Below are positions 51,081 through 60,108 of a stretch of DNA of 64,000 nucleotides, in pieces. Every line of letters starts with the position of its first letter. The first letter of the stretch is position 1. Source of the DNA: JAEZDC01 sp036676415. Lineage in GTDB: Bacteria; Bacteroidota; Bacteroidia; Chitinophagales; Chitinophagaceae. The translations under genes were made by a program, and so were the position numbers. The DNA is taken from positions 62,001-126,000 of the forward strand of contig JAKFCX010000021.1 in assembly GCA_036676415.1 (NCBI GenBank), given 5' to 3'. The notes beneath the pieces are model-generated. The model saw nothing but the letters and a program-made list of their open reading frames with translations, was not told the DNA's origin and made no database searches.

Positions 51081-51125
51081 ATTGTACAAGGGTGCGACGC
51101 AAGGAACGATGAACAGAGACCACCA
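51081..51125 (+). repeat. Dispersed intergenic repeat, copy 9
   Basis: ATTGTACAAGGGTGCGACGC, then AAGGAACGATGAACAGAGAC. A TTCCTT upstream (around 51066) can pair with AAGGAA. It lies in the gap between efp and atpC. Confidence 0.75.
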
Positions 51126-51144
51126 GCTAAGTGCATAAAAAAAA

Positions 51145-51164
51145 GCCCTCAAATAAATGAGGGC
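51145..51164. terminator. Hairpin terminator after atpC
   Basis: GCCCTCA (51145-51151) pairs with TGAGGGC (51158-51164) around a 6-nt loop. Runs of A before and T after allow termination in both directions; it lies 26 nt after the atpC stop codon. Confidence 0.85.
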
Positions 51165-51190
51165 ATTTTTTTATTTATAAGCAGTTAAGA

Positions 51191-51442
51191 TTAAGCCTCT
51201 TTCGCTCCTTCAACAAGCACGGTTACTTTGTTATTCAGTACTTCAACAAAACCGCCTTGTATGCTATAGTTTTCGAAACTGTTTTTGTCCCTGAGGATCT
51301 TCATATTCCCTTTGCCTAAAGCACTAACCATTGCAGCGTGTTTATCCAATACTTCAAACAAACCAGAAATACCTGGCAGTTGTACACCATACACTTCACC
51401 GCTGTATAATTTGCGTTCAGGAGTCAGTATTTCTAATGTCAT
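51191..51442 (-). CDS. atpC: ATP synthase epsilon subunit, short form
   Basis: 83 aa, consisting of the N-terminal beta-sandwich only: LEILTPERKLYSGEVYGVQL, LPGISGLFEVLDKHAAMVSA and IQGGFVEVLNNKVTVLVEGA. The C-terminal helical hairpin of the E. coli subunit (about 50 residues) is missing, which is common in Bacteroidota. It links the F1 head to the c-ring. It lies 25 nt after atpD. Confidence 0.92.
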   Translation of the reverse strand: MTLEILTPERKLYSGEVYGVQLPGISGLFEVLDKHAAMVSALGKGNMKILRDKNSFENYSIQGGFVEVLNNKVTVLVEGAKEA

Positions 51443-51467
51443 GTTTCTAAGTTGTCTTATTTGCTAA

Positions 51468-52967
51468 TTATCCTTTTGCCTGCTCCAACATTTTCTTACC
51501 TTTTTCCATTGCATCTTCAATGGTACCAACAAGGTTGAAAGCTGCTTCAGGATATTCGTCTACTTCACCGTCCATGATCATGTTGAAGCCACGGATAGTA
51601 TCTTCAATAGAAACGAATACACCCTTCAAACCAGTGAACTGCTCAGCAACGTGGAAAGGTTGAGATAAGAAACGCTGAACCCTACGAGCTCTTGATACAG
51701 TTAATTTATCTTCTTCACTCAATTCATCCATACCAAGAATGGCGATGATATCCTGAAGTTCCTTATATCGCTGTAAGATCAATTTAACCCTGTTAGCACA
51801 TTCATAATGGGCTTCACCTACGATCGCAGGAGTAAGAATTCTTGAAGTAGAATCCAGCGGATCTACCGCAGGATAAATACCTAAGTCAGCAATCTTACGA
51901 GACAATACTGTTGTCGCATCAAGGTGAGCGAAAGTTGTTGCCGGAGCCGGATCGGTCAAGTCATCAGCAGGTACATAAACAGCCTGCACAGATGTGATAG
52001 ACCCGTTTTTAGTTGAAGTAATTCTTTCCTGCATCAATCCCATTTCAGTTGCAAGCGTTGGCTGGTAACCTACCGCTGAAGGCATACGACCTAAGAGGGC
52101 CGATACCTCAGAACCTGCCTGAGTGAAACGGAAGATATTATCTACGAAGAATAAGATGTCTTTTCCTTTACCTTGTCCATCACCATCACGGAAATATTCA
52201 GCGATCGTAAGACCTGATAATGCTACTCTTGCTCTTGCTCCTGGAGGTTCATTCATCTGACCGAAAACGAAGGTTGCTTTTGACTCTTTCAGTCCTTCCA
52301 TATCCACTTTGCTCAGATCCCATCCACCTTCTTCCATTGAATGTTTGAAGTTATCACCATATTTCATGATACCAGCTTCAATCATTTCTCTTAACAGGTC
52401 ATTTCCCTCTCTTGTTCTCTCACCCACACCTGCGAATACAGATAGACCACCATAACCTTTAGCGATATTGTTGATCAATTCCTGGATCAATACGGTTTTA
52501 CCTACACCGGCACCACCGAAAAGACCGATCTTACCACCTTTTGCATAAGGTTCGATAAGGTCAATTACTTTAATACCCGTAAATAAAACTTCTGAAGCGG
52601 TACTCAGGTTTTCGAACAATGGTGGTTTATTGTGAATCGGACGACCACCCACTTTGCTAACCTGTGGCAATCCGTCAATTGCATCGCCTGTTACGTTAAA
52701 CAGACGACCGTTGATTCCTTCACCAATTGGCATTGCGATCGCCTTTCCTGTATCGGTCACTTCCATACCACGAACCAGACCTTCCGTACCATCCATAGCA
52801 ATCGTACGAACACTGTCTTCACCCAAATGCTGCTGCACTTCAAGTACCAGCGTATCTCCGCCTGGCCTTTTGATCTCTAACGAGTTATAAATTTCCGGAA
52901 GATTCCCCTCGAACTGCACATCTACTACCGCACCGATGATCTGCTTGATCTTACCTGTTGTAGCCAT
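51468..52967 (-). CDS. atpD: ATP synthase beta subunit
   Basis: 499 aa. Walker A is GLFGGAGVGKTVLIQ, followed by GVGERTREGNDL and ALSGLTIAEYFRDGDGQG; DELSEEDKLTV lies near the C-terminus. Catalytic subunit of F1. Only atpD and atpC are here; the other ATP synthase genes must be elsewhere, as is usual in Bacteroidota. Confidence 0.97.
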   Translation of the reverse strand: MATTGKIKQIIGAVVDVQFEGNLPEIYNSLEIKRPGGDTLVLEVQQHLGEDSVRTIAMDGTEGLVRGMEVTDTGKAIAMPIGEGINGRLFNVTGDAIDGLPQVSKVGGRPIHNKPPLFENLSTASEVLFTGIKVIDLIEPYAKGGKIGLFGGAGVGKTVLIQELINNIAKGYGGLSVFAGVGERTREGNDLLREMIEAGIMKYGDNFKHSMEEGGWDLSKVDMEGLKESKATFVFGQMNEPPGARARVALSGLTIAEYFRDGDGQGKGKDILFFVDNIFRFTQAGSEVSALLGRMPSAVGYQPTLATEMGLMQERITSTKNGSITSVQAVYVPADDLTDPAPATTFAHLDATTVLSRKIADLGIYPAVDPLDSTSRILTPAIVGEAHYECANRVKLILQRYKELQDIIAILGMDELSEEDKLTVSRARRVQRFLSQPFHVAEQFTGLKGVFVSIEDTIRGFNMIMDGEVDEYPEAAFNLVGTIEDAMEKGKKMLEQAKG

Positions 52968-53024
52968 ATACGTAATTAATTAGAAGTTTTGTATGAAAAC
53001 AGGTGTAGTCCTGATTTCAGGCGG

Positions 53025-53055
53025 CAAAGGTAAGGGTTGAGGATTAATGAACAAA
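53025..53055 (-). promoter_or_regulatory. Promoter of atpDC
   Basis: On the minus strand TTTG (53052-53055), exactly 19 nt, then TACCTTTG (53025-53032). Both elements fit the Bacteroidota consensus, and the leader would be about 50 nt. Confidence 0.72.
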
Positions 53056-53171
53056 TGGGAATTTTTGCTGCACCCTTTAGATGTATTATTGGTCATTAAA
53101 AATATTAGCCAATAAAAGAATATTTTAGCCAGTAAAAAACCTTTTTTACATTCACCAACTAAACATTGATT

Positions 53172-55292
53172 ATGAAAAAAATTTACTTCTTTTTACTTTA
53201 TTTTATTATTGGAGTAGGAGCTGCTTCGGCTCAGCTCAATTACCAAACTGCAAACGGTGTAAACACGACAACCACGTACAGCAGTATTTCTGCCACGGGT
53301 ACCACCATTACCACTGCCAATACGGATGACGCTAACTCATCTCCTGTAAACATAGGGTTTACATTTAATTTCAATGGAACTGCTTTTACGCAATTCATAT
53401 TCAACACTAACGGGTTTATTAAACTAGGTGCTACCGCTCCTACATCTGCAGCTATATTTGGCTCAAGTGCACAAGTTGGAACCGGTAACATTCTGCTAAA
53501 TTCCTCCTATCCTGCCAATGGAAATTCTATTGCAGTATTAAATCATGATTTAGATGGTACTGCAACAACTGAATATAAAGTATTAACGTCAGGAACAGCT
53601 CCGAACAGGGTTTGCACGATAGAGTGGAAAGATGTAACAGAAAAAACCACCACCCCTGCCGTACAATATTCTACCATGAATTTCCAGATCAAGTTATATG
53701 AAACTTCGAATAACATTGAATTGATCTACGGCACCTGGACAGCTACAGCAAATGCCGATGCTTTTAAAACTGCCGCCGTAGGAATTGTAGGAACCGATAA
53801 TACTGGATCAAACGTAATTATGGTCACTAAAGGGTCTACAGCTGTTTGGTCTGGTGCAGCTTTTTCAGCCACTCAATTAGGTTCAGGACAAATATTTAAT
53901 TTCAGAAGAACTGTTGGGCCGGATGCAGGACGGACTTACCGTTTTGTTTCTACCCTGGCAAACGATGCACAGGTGACAGGCATTCACACTTTAGGTAAAA
54001 TAGCTATTCCTTCAGGCACTCCACATGTAGTTCGTGCTACAATAAAAAATATTGGATCAAATACATTAACGAACCTGAATGTAAACCTGAATATTACAGG
54101 AACCAATCCTCACACAGATGTCCAAACTATTGCTTCATTGGCTCCTGGTGCAGCAACAACAGTAAGTTTTTCAGCATATACTCCTACAACTCACGGAAGT
54201 AGTGTAGTTACTGTCTCGATTCCTTCTGATGATAATACTGCAAATAATTCAGCCAATATTACACAACAGGCAACACCAAATGTATACAGCACAGCTTACT
54301 CTACTGCAGTAGGTGGCGTAGGAAGTAATACAGGTACCATAGATTTTGCAGTGAAATTCCTCAATAATGGTGTAAATACGGTTACGCAGGTAACAACATA
54401 CTTCTTTACTGCAGGACAGCCGTATACCGTATCAATTTTTGCTGGAGGTGCTACCCCTGGAGCTTCTTTATGGACTTCAGCTTCACAAACATCAACAGCT
54501 GGCGCTAATAATATTACGGTTCCAAACATCCCCATCACCGGAGATTTTTATGTTGGTGTTACACAAACCACTTCTGCAGTTAATGTGAGCTATGGTTATG
54601 AACTGGAAAATCCAATTCGCAGTGAGCAGTTTTTCCTGAGGTCACCGGCAGGTACGGGTACATGGTCTGACTTTTCAGTTGCAGGTGCTAACTTCAAAAT
54701 TATGATGGATGCAACATTGGGCGCTTCATTACCAGTTACCTTTGTTAGTTTTAATGGCTCGAAAAAAGACAATGGTAATTTATTAGGCTGGTCAACAGCG
54801 AATGAAAACAACAACAGAGGTTTTGATATTGAAAGAAGTGTTGATGGCAGAAACTTTACGTCCATTGCATTCCAGTCAACCAAGGCGGAAAATGGCAATA
54901 GCTCAACTGTATTAAACTATTCGTATCTCGATTCAAGACCATTTGCAGGAGCTAACTTTTACAGGCTCAAACAAATTGACAAAGATGGTACAATCAGCTA
55001 TTCTGTAATCATCAAAATTGACGGCGATAAAAACGGTATTCAGATATCCTCTGTTTATCCAAATCCGGTAAGAGAAACATTAAATCTAGCTATTAGCAGT
55101 GCCATTACTGAAAAGGCAACTATCATAATAACTGATTTGACAGGAAAACTGGTTTCGCAGATGTCAACAGCTCTCATTGCTGGCGAAAACATTATTCCGG
55201 TAAACGTTTCTACACTTTCTGCCGGAAGTTACCATGTTAGAGTAATATGTCCGAATGCAGAAGTAAAAACATCTCAGTTCATTAAAAACTAA
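53172..55292 (+). CDS. T9SS type A cargo protein with CARDB-like domain
   Basis: 706 aa from MKKIYFFLLYFIIG; a TTG two codons earlier also opens the frame. The signal peptide ends near ASAQL. The first ~250 residues are a Thr/Asn-rich beta domain (IGFTFNFNGTAFTQFIFNTN). Then comes a CARDB-like segment (VVRATIKNIGSNTLTNLNVN), a linker (LPVTFVSFNGSKKDNG ... FDIERSVDGRNFTS) and the sorting domain (VYPNPVRETLNLAIS ... GSYHVRVICPNAEV). Secreted or surface protein of unknown function. The C-terminal ~190 residues closely resemble those of the next gene. Confidence 0.85.
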   Translation: MKKIYFFLLYFIIGVGAASAQLNYQTANGVNTTTTYSSISATGTTITTANTDDANSSPVNIGFTFNFNGTAFTQFIFNTNGFIKLGATAPTSAAIFGSSAQVGTGNILLNSSYPANGNSIAVLNHDLDGTATTEYKVLTSGTAPNRVCTIEWKDVTEKTTTPAVQYSTMNFQIKLYETSNNIELIYGTWTATANADAFKTAAVGIVGTDNTGSNVIMVTKGSTAVWSGAAFSATQLGSGQIFNFRRTVGPDAGRTYRFVSTLANDAQVTGIHTLGKIAIPSGTPHVVRATIKNIGSNTLTNLNVNLNITGTNPHTDVQTIASLAPGAATTVSFSAYTPTTHGSSVVTVSIPSDDNTANNSANITQQATPNVYSTAYSTAVGGVGSNTGTIDFAVKFLNNGVNTVTQVTTYFFTAGQPYTVSIFAGGATPGASLWTSASQTSTAGANNITVPNIPITGDFYVGVTQTTSAVNVSYGYELENPIRSEQFFLRSPAGTGTWSDFSVAGANFKIMMDATLGASLPVTFVSFNGSKKDNGNLLGWSTANENNNRGFDIERSVDGRNFTSIAFQSTKAENGNSSTVLNYSYLDSRPFAGANFYRLKQIDKDGTISYSVIIKIDGDKNGIQISSVYPNPVRETLNLAISSAITEKATIIITDLTGKLVSQMSTALIAGENIIPVNVSTLSAGSYHVRVICPNAEVKTSQFIKN

Positions 55293-55311
55293 ACATCTCT
55301 TCCGGTTATAT

Positions 55312-55340
55312 AAAAAGTCCCCATAATATGGGGACTTTTT
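55312..55340 (+). terminator. Terminator after the first cargo gene
   Basis: AAAAAGTCCCCAT (55312-55324) pairs perfectly with ATGGGGACTTTTT (55328-55340) around a 3-nt loop; more T follow. It lies 20 nt after the stop codon. Confidence 0.9.
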
Positions 55341-55364
55341 TTTAATATTGTCTTAATCAAACCA

Positions 55365-57575
55365 ATGACGATGAAGAAAATCTACTTATTAGCAGTACTA
55401 TTATTGTCTGCTTCCCTTAGTTTATTCGCCCAGGTGAATACCTTAACAGAGGGATTCAATGCAGCCACTCCAACAGGATGGGTAACTACCAATAACAGTA
55501 ATCCCAATGTTCCTACAACAGTATGGACCTCCGGTTCAACTTCTACGTCTTTACCAGGATTTACTGGTGCAGGATACGCCGTAGTGAATTACCAGTCTAC
55601 CACTGGTGCAGGAGATATCAGTAACTGGTATATATCTCCGCAGGTCAATCTTAAAGATGGTGCTATCCTCACCTTTTATACAAGAACTGCAGCTGCAACA
55701 ACTGTATATCCTGACCGGATGGAAGTAAGGCTTAGTACAGCAGGAGCAAGTACCAATGTTGGAACGCTTGCAACGGATGTAGGAGATTTTACCATTCTTG
55801 CCTGTTCAGTTAATCCGGCTTTGTCTAACAGTAGTACAAGCACAGGTGGTTGTGGAAATCCTTATCCACAAACCTGGACTCAGTATACAATTACCATCTC
55901 TGGCGTTGGTGCCACACCGGTTGCGGGTCGTATTGCATTTAGATACTGGGTAACAAACGGAGGACCTTCAGGAGCTAACTCTAATATCATCGGTATTGAC
56001 GAATTAGCTTATGATGCTACAACATGTACAACACCAACTGCAGGAACAGCTTCTGGGCCTGCTGCTGCATGTGCGAATACTAATTTCAACTTATCACTAG
56101 CTGGATTTGCACCAGCAGCTGCTGTTATCAAATGGCAAAGTTCACCAGCAGGAGCCAACACATGGGCGGATATTCCTGGTGCCACTGCTGCAACTGCATC
56201 CACTTCTCAATCAGCTTCTCGTGATTACAGAGCTAGCGTTACCTGCCCTGGTGGCGGCACTCCAGAGTACTCGAATACAGTGACTGTTGCAATGTCAACA
56301 ACAAATTGTCCTCCGGCATGTACCAATAACGTAGCACCTGCTAATAATGCAACGGGTGTAGTTTATCAGCCTAATATACCATTATCATGGACTGCCGCTT
56401 CAGGTGCAACCAGTTATGATGTATATTTTGGCACTTCTACTACACCTCCATTGCTGGGAAATACAACATCAACTTCAGTAAATATTACCGGCGGTGTTGC
56501 TAACACATTATACTATTGGTATGTGACACCTAAGAATGCCAATGGCGCTTTAAATAACTGTAGTTCTTCCATGACTTCATTTACAACTGGTGGTCCTTTA
56601 CCTGCACCTGCCAACGACGAATGTGCAGGAGCAATTACACTTACCCCTTATATGGGTGGAGCATACAATGGAACTACCATTAGCGGTACAGCTTCTGCTG
56701 GTATTGCAACATGTCCAGACCCTGGTACTCCGGATGAAGATGTTTGGTTTAAGTTTACACCTGTTCAGAATGGTAATGCAACCATCACAGTTGTAGGAGG
56801 ATCAACGTTTGATGCAGTACTGCAGGCCTTTACCGGAACATGTGGTGCCCTAACCCAGTTTAGCACTTGTGTTGATGCAACTGCCAGTGCAGGAACAGAA
56901 ACAATGAATCTTACTGGTCTTGTTCTTGGAACAACATACTATTTGAGAGTGTATGATTATTCAGCAGGGGCTGGCGATAATTTCACTATTGCTGTTTCCG
57001 GAACTGCTCTTCCTGTAACTGTATCTTCATTTACCGGACGTACAGAAGGATCTGTAAATATTCTCCAATGGTCAACTGCAACTGAAACCAATAACAAAGG
57101 GTTTGAATTGCAAAGAAGTGCAGACGGAAGAAACTTTACTTCCTTCGCTACTATTGCTACCAAAGCAGAAAATGGCAACAGTGCTTCAGCATTGAACTAT
57201 CAATATAGTGATGTTAGACCTTTATCAGGAACAAACTATTATCGCTTAAAGCAAATTGATAAAGATGGAAAATTCAACTATTCTGATATCGTTACGTTGA
57301 AGTCTAAAGCAACGGATATCAGGATCAGCAGCGTTTATCCTAACCCATCAAGAAACGAGTTAAACCTTGTAATCGCTTCACCAACTTTAGAAAAAGCAAC
57401 TATTGTAGTAACTGACCTTACTGGAAAAGTAATCTTACAAAGAGCAACTCAATTGGTTGCAGGCGATACACAGGAATTATTAAATGTACAATCACTTTCA
57501 GCTGGAACATACATGGTTAAGATCATATGTGCCAATGGTTGTGAGACTGCTGTACAAAGATTCGTGAAGTATTAA
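55365..57575 (+). CDS. T9SS type A cargo protein with cleaved-adhesin and Fn3-like domains
   Basis: 736 aa; ATG at 55365 or 55371. The signal peptide ends near LFAQV. An N-terminal choice-of-anchor/cleaved-adhesin-like domain starts at LTEGFNAATPTGWVT. An Ig-like stretch, an Fn3-like unit (PLSWTAASGATSYDVYFG) and a pre-peptidase-like beta domain (DECAGAITLTPY ... DEDVWFKFTPVQNGNATITV) follow. The linker and sorting domain are close to those of the previous gene (LQRSADGRNFTSFATIATKA; VYPNPSRNELNLVIAS). Function unknown; probably adhesion or matrix. Confidence 0.85.
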   Translation: MTMKKIYLLAVLLLSASLSLFAQVNTLTEGFNAATPTGWVTTNNSNPNVPTTVWTSGSTSTSLPGFTGAGYAVVNYQSTTGAGDISNWYISPQVNLKDGAILTFYTRTAAATTVYPDRMEVRLSTAGASTNVGTLATDVGDFTILACSVNPALSNSSTSTGGCGNPYPQTWTQYTITISGVGATPVAGRIAFRYWVTNGGPSGANSNIIGIDELAYDATTCTTPTAGTASGPAAACANTNFNLSLAGFAPAAAVIKWQSSPAGANTWADIPGATAATASTSQSASRDYRASVTCPGGGTPEYSNTVTVAMSTTNCPPACTNNVAPANNATGVVYQPNIPLSWTAASGATSYDVYFGTSTTPPLLGNTTSTSVNITGGVANTLYYWYVTPKNANGALNNCSSSMTSFTTGGPLPAPANDECAGAITLTPYMGGAYNGTTISGTASAGIATCPDPGTPDEDVWFKFTPVQNGNATITVVGGSTFDAVLQAFTGTCGALTQFSTCVDATASAGTETMNLTGLVLGTTYYLRVYDYSAGAGDNFTIAVSGTALPVTVSSFTGRTEGSVNILQWSTATETNNKGFELQRSADGRNFTSFATIATKAENGNSASALNYQYSDVRPLSGTNYYRLKQIDKDGKFNYSDIVTLKSKATDIRISSVYPNPSRNELNLVIASPTLEKATIVVTDLTGKVILQRATQLVAGDTQELLNVQSLSAGTYMVKIICANGCETAVQRFVKY

Positions 57576-57597
57576 GAATACGCTGAGTTTATATAGA

Positions 57598-57633
57598 AGA
57601 AGCTGTATCAAAATTGATACAGCTTCTTTTTTT
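57598..57633 (+). terminator. Terminator after the second cargo gene
   Basis: AGAAGCTGTATCA (57598-57610) pairs with TGATACAGCTTCT (57615-57627) around a 4-nt loop, followed by T residues. The remaining gap to 57867 holds a possible fragment of the dispersed repeat (TTGCAGCCGAGAGC near 57660) and nothing else recognised. Confidence 0.9.
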
Positions 57634-57867
57634 AATATAGTTGCAGCTAATTTTTGATTTTGCAGCCGAGAGCATTAATGAGTTAAACACTTGCGTTTTG
57701 AATATTTATCTGAATGGATCATCTTCATTTCATCCTGATAAGCCTATTATGAATAAAGGGAAAGCAGCACAAATGAGTACCTCAGGATATTAGTTGATGT
57801 TTCTTTCGGTGAAGCTCCTCCGTCGATTTTACACAAAAAACTCACTAATCGTAATGCAGCTAAGAAA

Positions 57868-60108
57868 TTAGAAAGGATAACCAATAGCCAGGTTAAATAT
57901 TGAACGTTTCCAAAGGCTCTTTAAAGATTGATCTGGTGCATTTAGTGACCACGGCTCCCGTAAAGGGAAAGCAAGATCACCTCTTAAAATAATCAGGTTA
58001 AGATCAATCCTTAACCCGGCACCTGCACCAACCGCAAGCTGACTTAAGAACTTGCTGGAAAATTTGCCACCCGGTCTTTTCGGATCTTCATTTAACGTCC
58101 AGATATTTCCTGCATCAATAAAGAATGCACCATTGAAAATGGATGTGATATTGAATCGCACTTCAGTATTCACCTCAAATTTTATATCGCCAGGCTGATC
58201 AGGCAGGAAAGTCCTTGATGTGTCTGCGTTACCTCCGTAAAACAATCCCGGTCCTACAGATCTTGCCCTGAATGCACGTAGACTATTTGTTCCACCAATA
58301 AAAAAAGCTCTTGAAAAAGGCATCTCGGTGCTGTTGCCATGAGCATAGCCCATTCCAAGAATGATACGACTGGCCAGCATAGTTGTAGTGCTTCTGCTGA
58401 AACGGAAATAATGCCTTGCCTCGGGTTCCAGCCTTACATATTGAGCAAAAGGAACATTCAGAATCGTTTTCTTGTCTGACCCTTTTGCACCCATTAATAA
58501 ACCTAAAAGATTTCCGGACAGATCGATATTGGTATTCAGGTAAACATTATGTGTTCTCCTGTTTGGTCTTACCTGCGAATTGTAATTGAAATTATAATTT
58601 GTACCAATGAGAAATTGCGGCTCTATACTTCTTTGTAAAGTGGGATTATTGTTGAGTTCATTTTGAAATTCAGGAGTGATATGTAACGGATCAACATAAT
58701 TAATCGAGAACACATTTAACTGGTGTTCTTTCCGGATATTATCTTTCCACACATAACCTACATTCAGCTTAAATGAATTGAGACTGTACTGGTCTGTACG
58801 GTTATACAATTCATAACCGAGGTTCATCCGTGTTTGGGGAACAAACTCACTGCTTGTATTAAAGCGGAAAGGAAAAGTAATTCTCGGAACAATAAAATTG
58901 ATATCAGTACCTAACCTGTTAGTAGATACTGCAGGCTGGTTACCGGAAATTTGTCTTTCTATTCCTGCAAAAGCACTTAGGGTAAGTAACTCTGCACCTC
59001 TTAGCAAATTCCTGTTTTTCCAGCTTAAGGTGACTTCGGTACCGGTAGCATTACTTGATTTGGTAAGTCCGCCAACCTCTAAACGAATCGATTTTTTTTG
59101 CAGCGGTGTGAGATAATAATAAGCATTCAGCAAGCTGGAAGTGTCCGTATTTACTTCTTCAAACTGAACTTTTACAAACTTATAAACACCAAGACTAATA
59201 AGCCTGTTCAGTGAAAGATTATGTTCATCACGGCTGTAAATATCACCGGGATTTATAACAAGTGTTCTGTCGAATACTTTCGGTTTGAACTTCTGCTCAG
59301 GATCGATTATGAAATAACCATGATACAGAGATGAATCAGGTTTTACACCAGTTGTATCTGCAGCAGCGGTATTGAGGGCATAATCTGCATGAACTATTAT
59401 GTCTTTTATGCGATATACTTTCCTGGCATCACCAGGTGTTTCAGATTTTATTCGAACCATCAGGTTTACCTTGTTCGAGCCAATGGTGGAATCAACATGC
59501 ACAATAAGATAATCAGGACTAAAATAAAAGTATCCAACATTTTTTAGTCGTGCATCAATTCTAACTCTTTCTGCTTTGATCAGGTCAAGATCATATGGCT
59601 CACCTGCTTTTAATAATGTTCTGCGTGATGTGGCAGCAATTGCTTTACCAAGTTCACTTGAATCGGAAGGAAATGATACAGCATTGATTGTATATTGAGA
59701 ACCAACGTTCGCTGTAAAGGTTGCACTTGTCTTATTTCTTTTTGTGACTGTATCGAATGCAACTTTTCCATGGAAAAAACCTTTATTCTGCAACCTGTTT
59801 TGCAACACATCAGTATTCTTTTCAAAATTTACTGAACTGGTAAGTACTGGTGACTCTCCAATTTTTTTCCCGATAAGTGGAAGTGTTCTGAACATGAGCT
59901 TGAAGCGAATTCCAAGAAACTTAGAGTTAGGTCTTGGTCTTACCAAGGCTGCCAATTCACTCGCCAGGGCTTTCTTTTCTTTTGCTCCTTTGTCGGAGTT
60001 CTCGATCTTAACATCAGAACCCACCCATAATGTTTCACCGGGAGCCAGTTTAGGGCTACACGAAACAGCAAATAATGAAATGATCAATATATAAAAAAGC
60101 GTTCTCAT
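57868..60108 (-). CDS. tamL: TamL, lipoprotein member of the BamA/TamA family
   Basis: 746 aa with a lipobox (LFAVSCSPKLAPGE, Cys17), which distinguishes TamL from classical TamA. POTRA-like domains cover about 90-350 (LQNRLQNKGFFHGKVAFDTV, LVIHVDSTIGSNKVNLMVRI). The C-terminal 16-strand barrel has FFIGGTNSLRAFRARSVGPG, the conserved lid-loop motif region, and ends in FNLAIGYPF. It acts with TamB in outer membrane assembly. It overlaps tamB by 4 nt. Confidence 0.88.
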   Translation of the reverse strand: MRTLFYILIISLFAVSCSPKLAPGETLWVGSDVKIENSDKGAKEKKALASELAALVRPRPNSKFLGIRFKLMFRTLPLIGKKIGESPVLTSSVNFEKNTDVLQNRLQNKGFFHGKVAFDTVTKRNKTSATFTANVGSQYTINAVSFPSDSSELGKAIAATSRRTLLKAGEPYDLDLIKAERVRIDARLKNVGYFYFSPDYLIVHVDSTIGSNKVNLMVRIKSETPGDARKVYRIKDIIVHADYALNTAAADTTGVKPDSSLYHGYFIIDPEQKFKPKVFDRTLVINPGDIYSRDEHNLSLNRLISLGVYKFVKVQFEEVNTDTSSLLNAYYYLTPLQKKSIRLEVGGLTKSSNATGTEVTLSWKNRNLLRGAELLTLSAFAGIERQISGNQPAVSTNRLGTDINFIVPRITFPFRFNTSSEFVPQTRMNLGYELYNRTDQYSLNSFKLNVGYVWKDNIRKEHQLNVFSINYVDPLHITPEFQNELNNNPTLQRSIEPQFLIGTNYNFNYNSQVRPNRRTHNVYLNTNIDLSGNLLGLLMGAKGSDKKTILNVPFAQYVRLEPEARHYFRFSRSTTTMLASRIILGMGYAHGNSTEMPFSRAFFIGGTNSLRAFRARSVGPGLFYGGNADTSRTFLPDQPGDIKFEVNTEVRFNITSIFNGAFFIDAGNIWTLNEDPKRPGGKFSSKFLSQLAVGAGAGLRIDLNLIILRGDLAFPLREPWSLNAPDQSLKSLWKRSIFNLAIGYPF

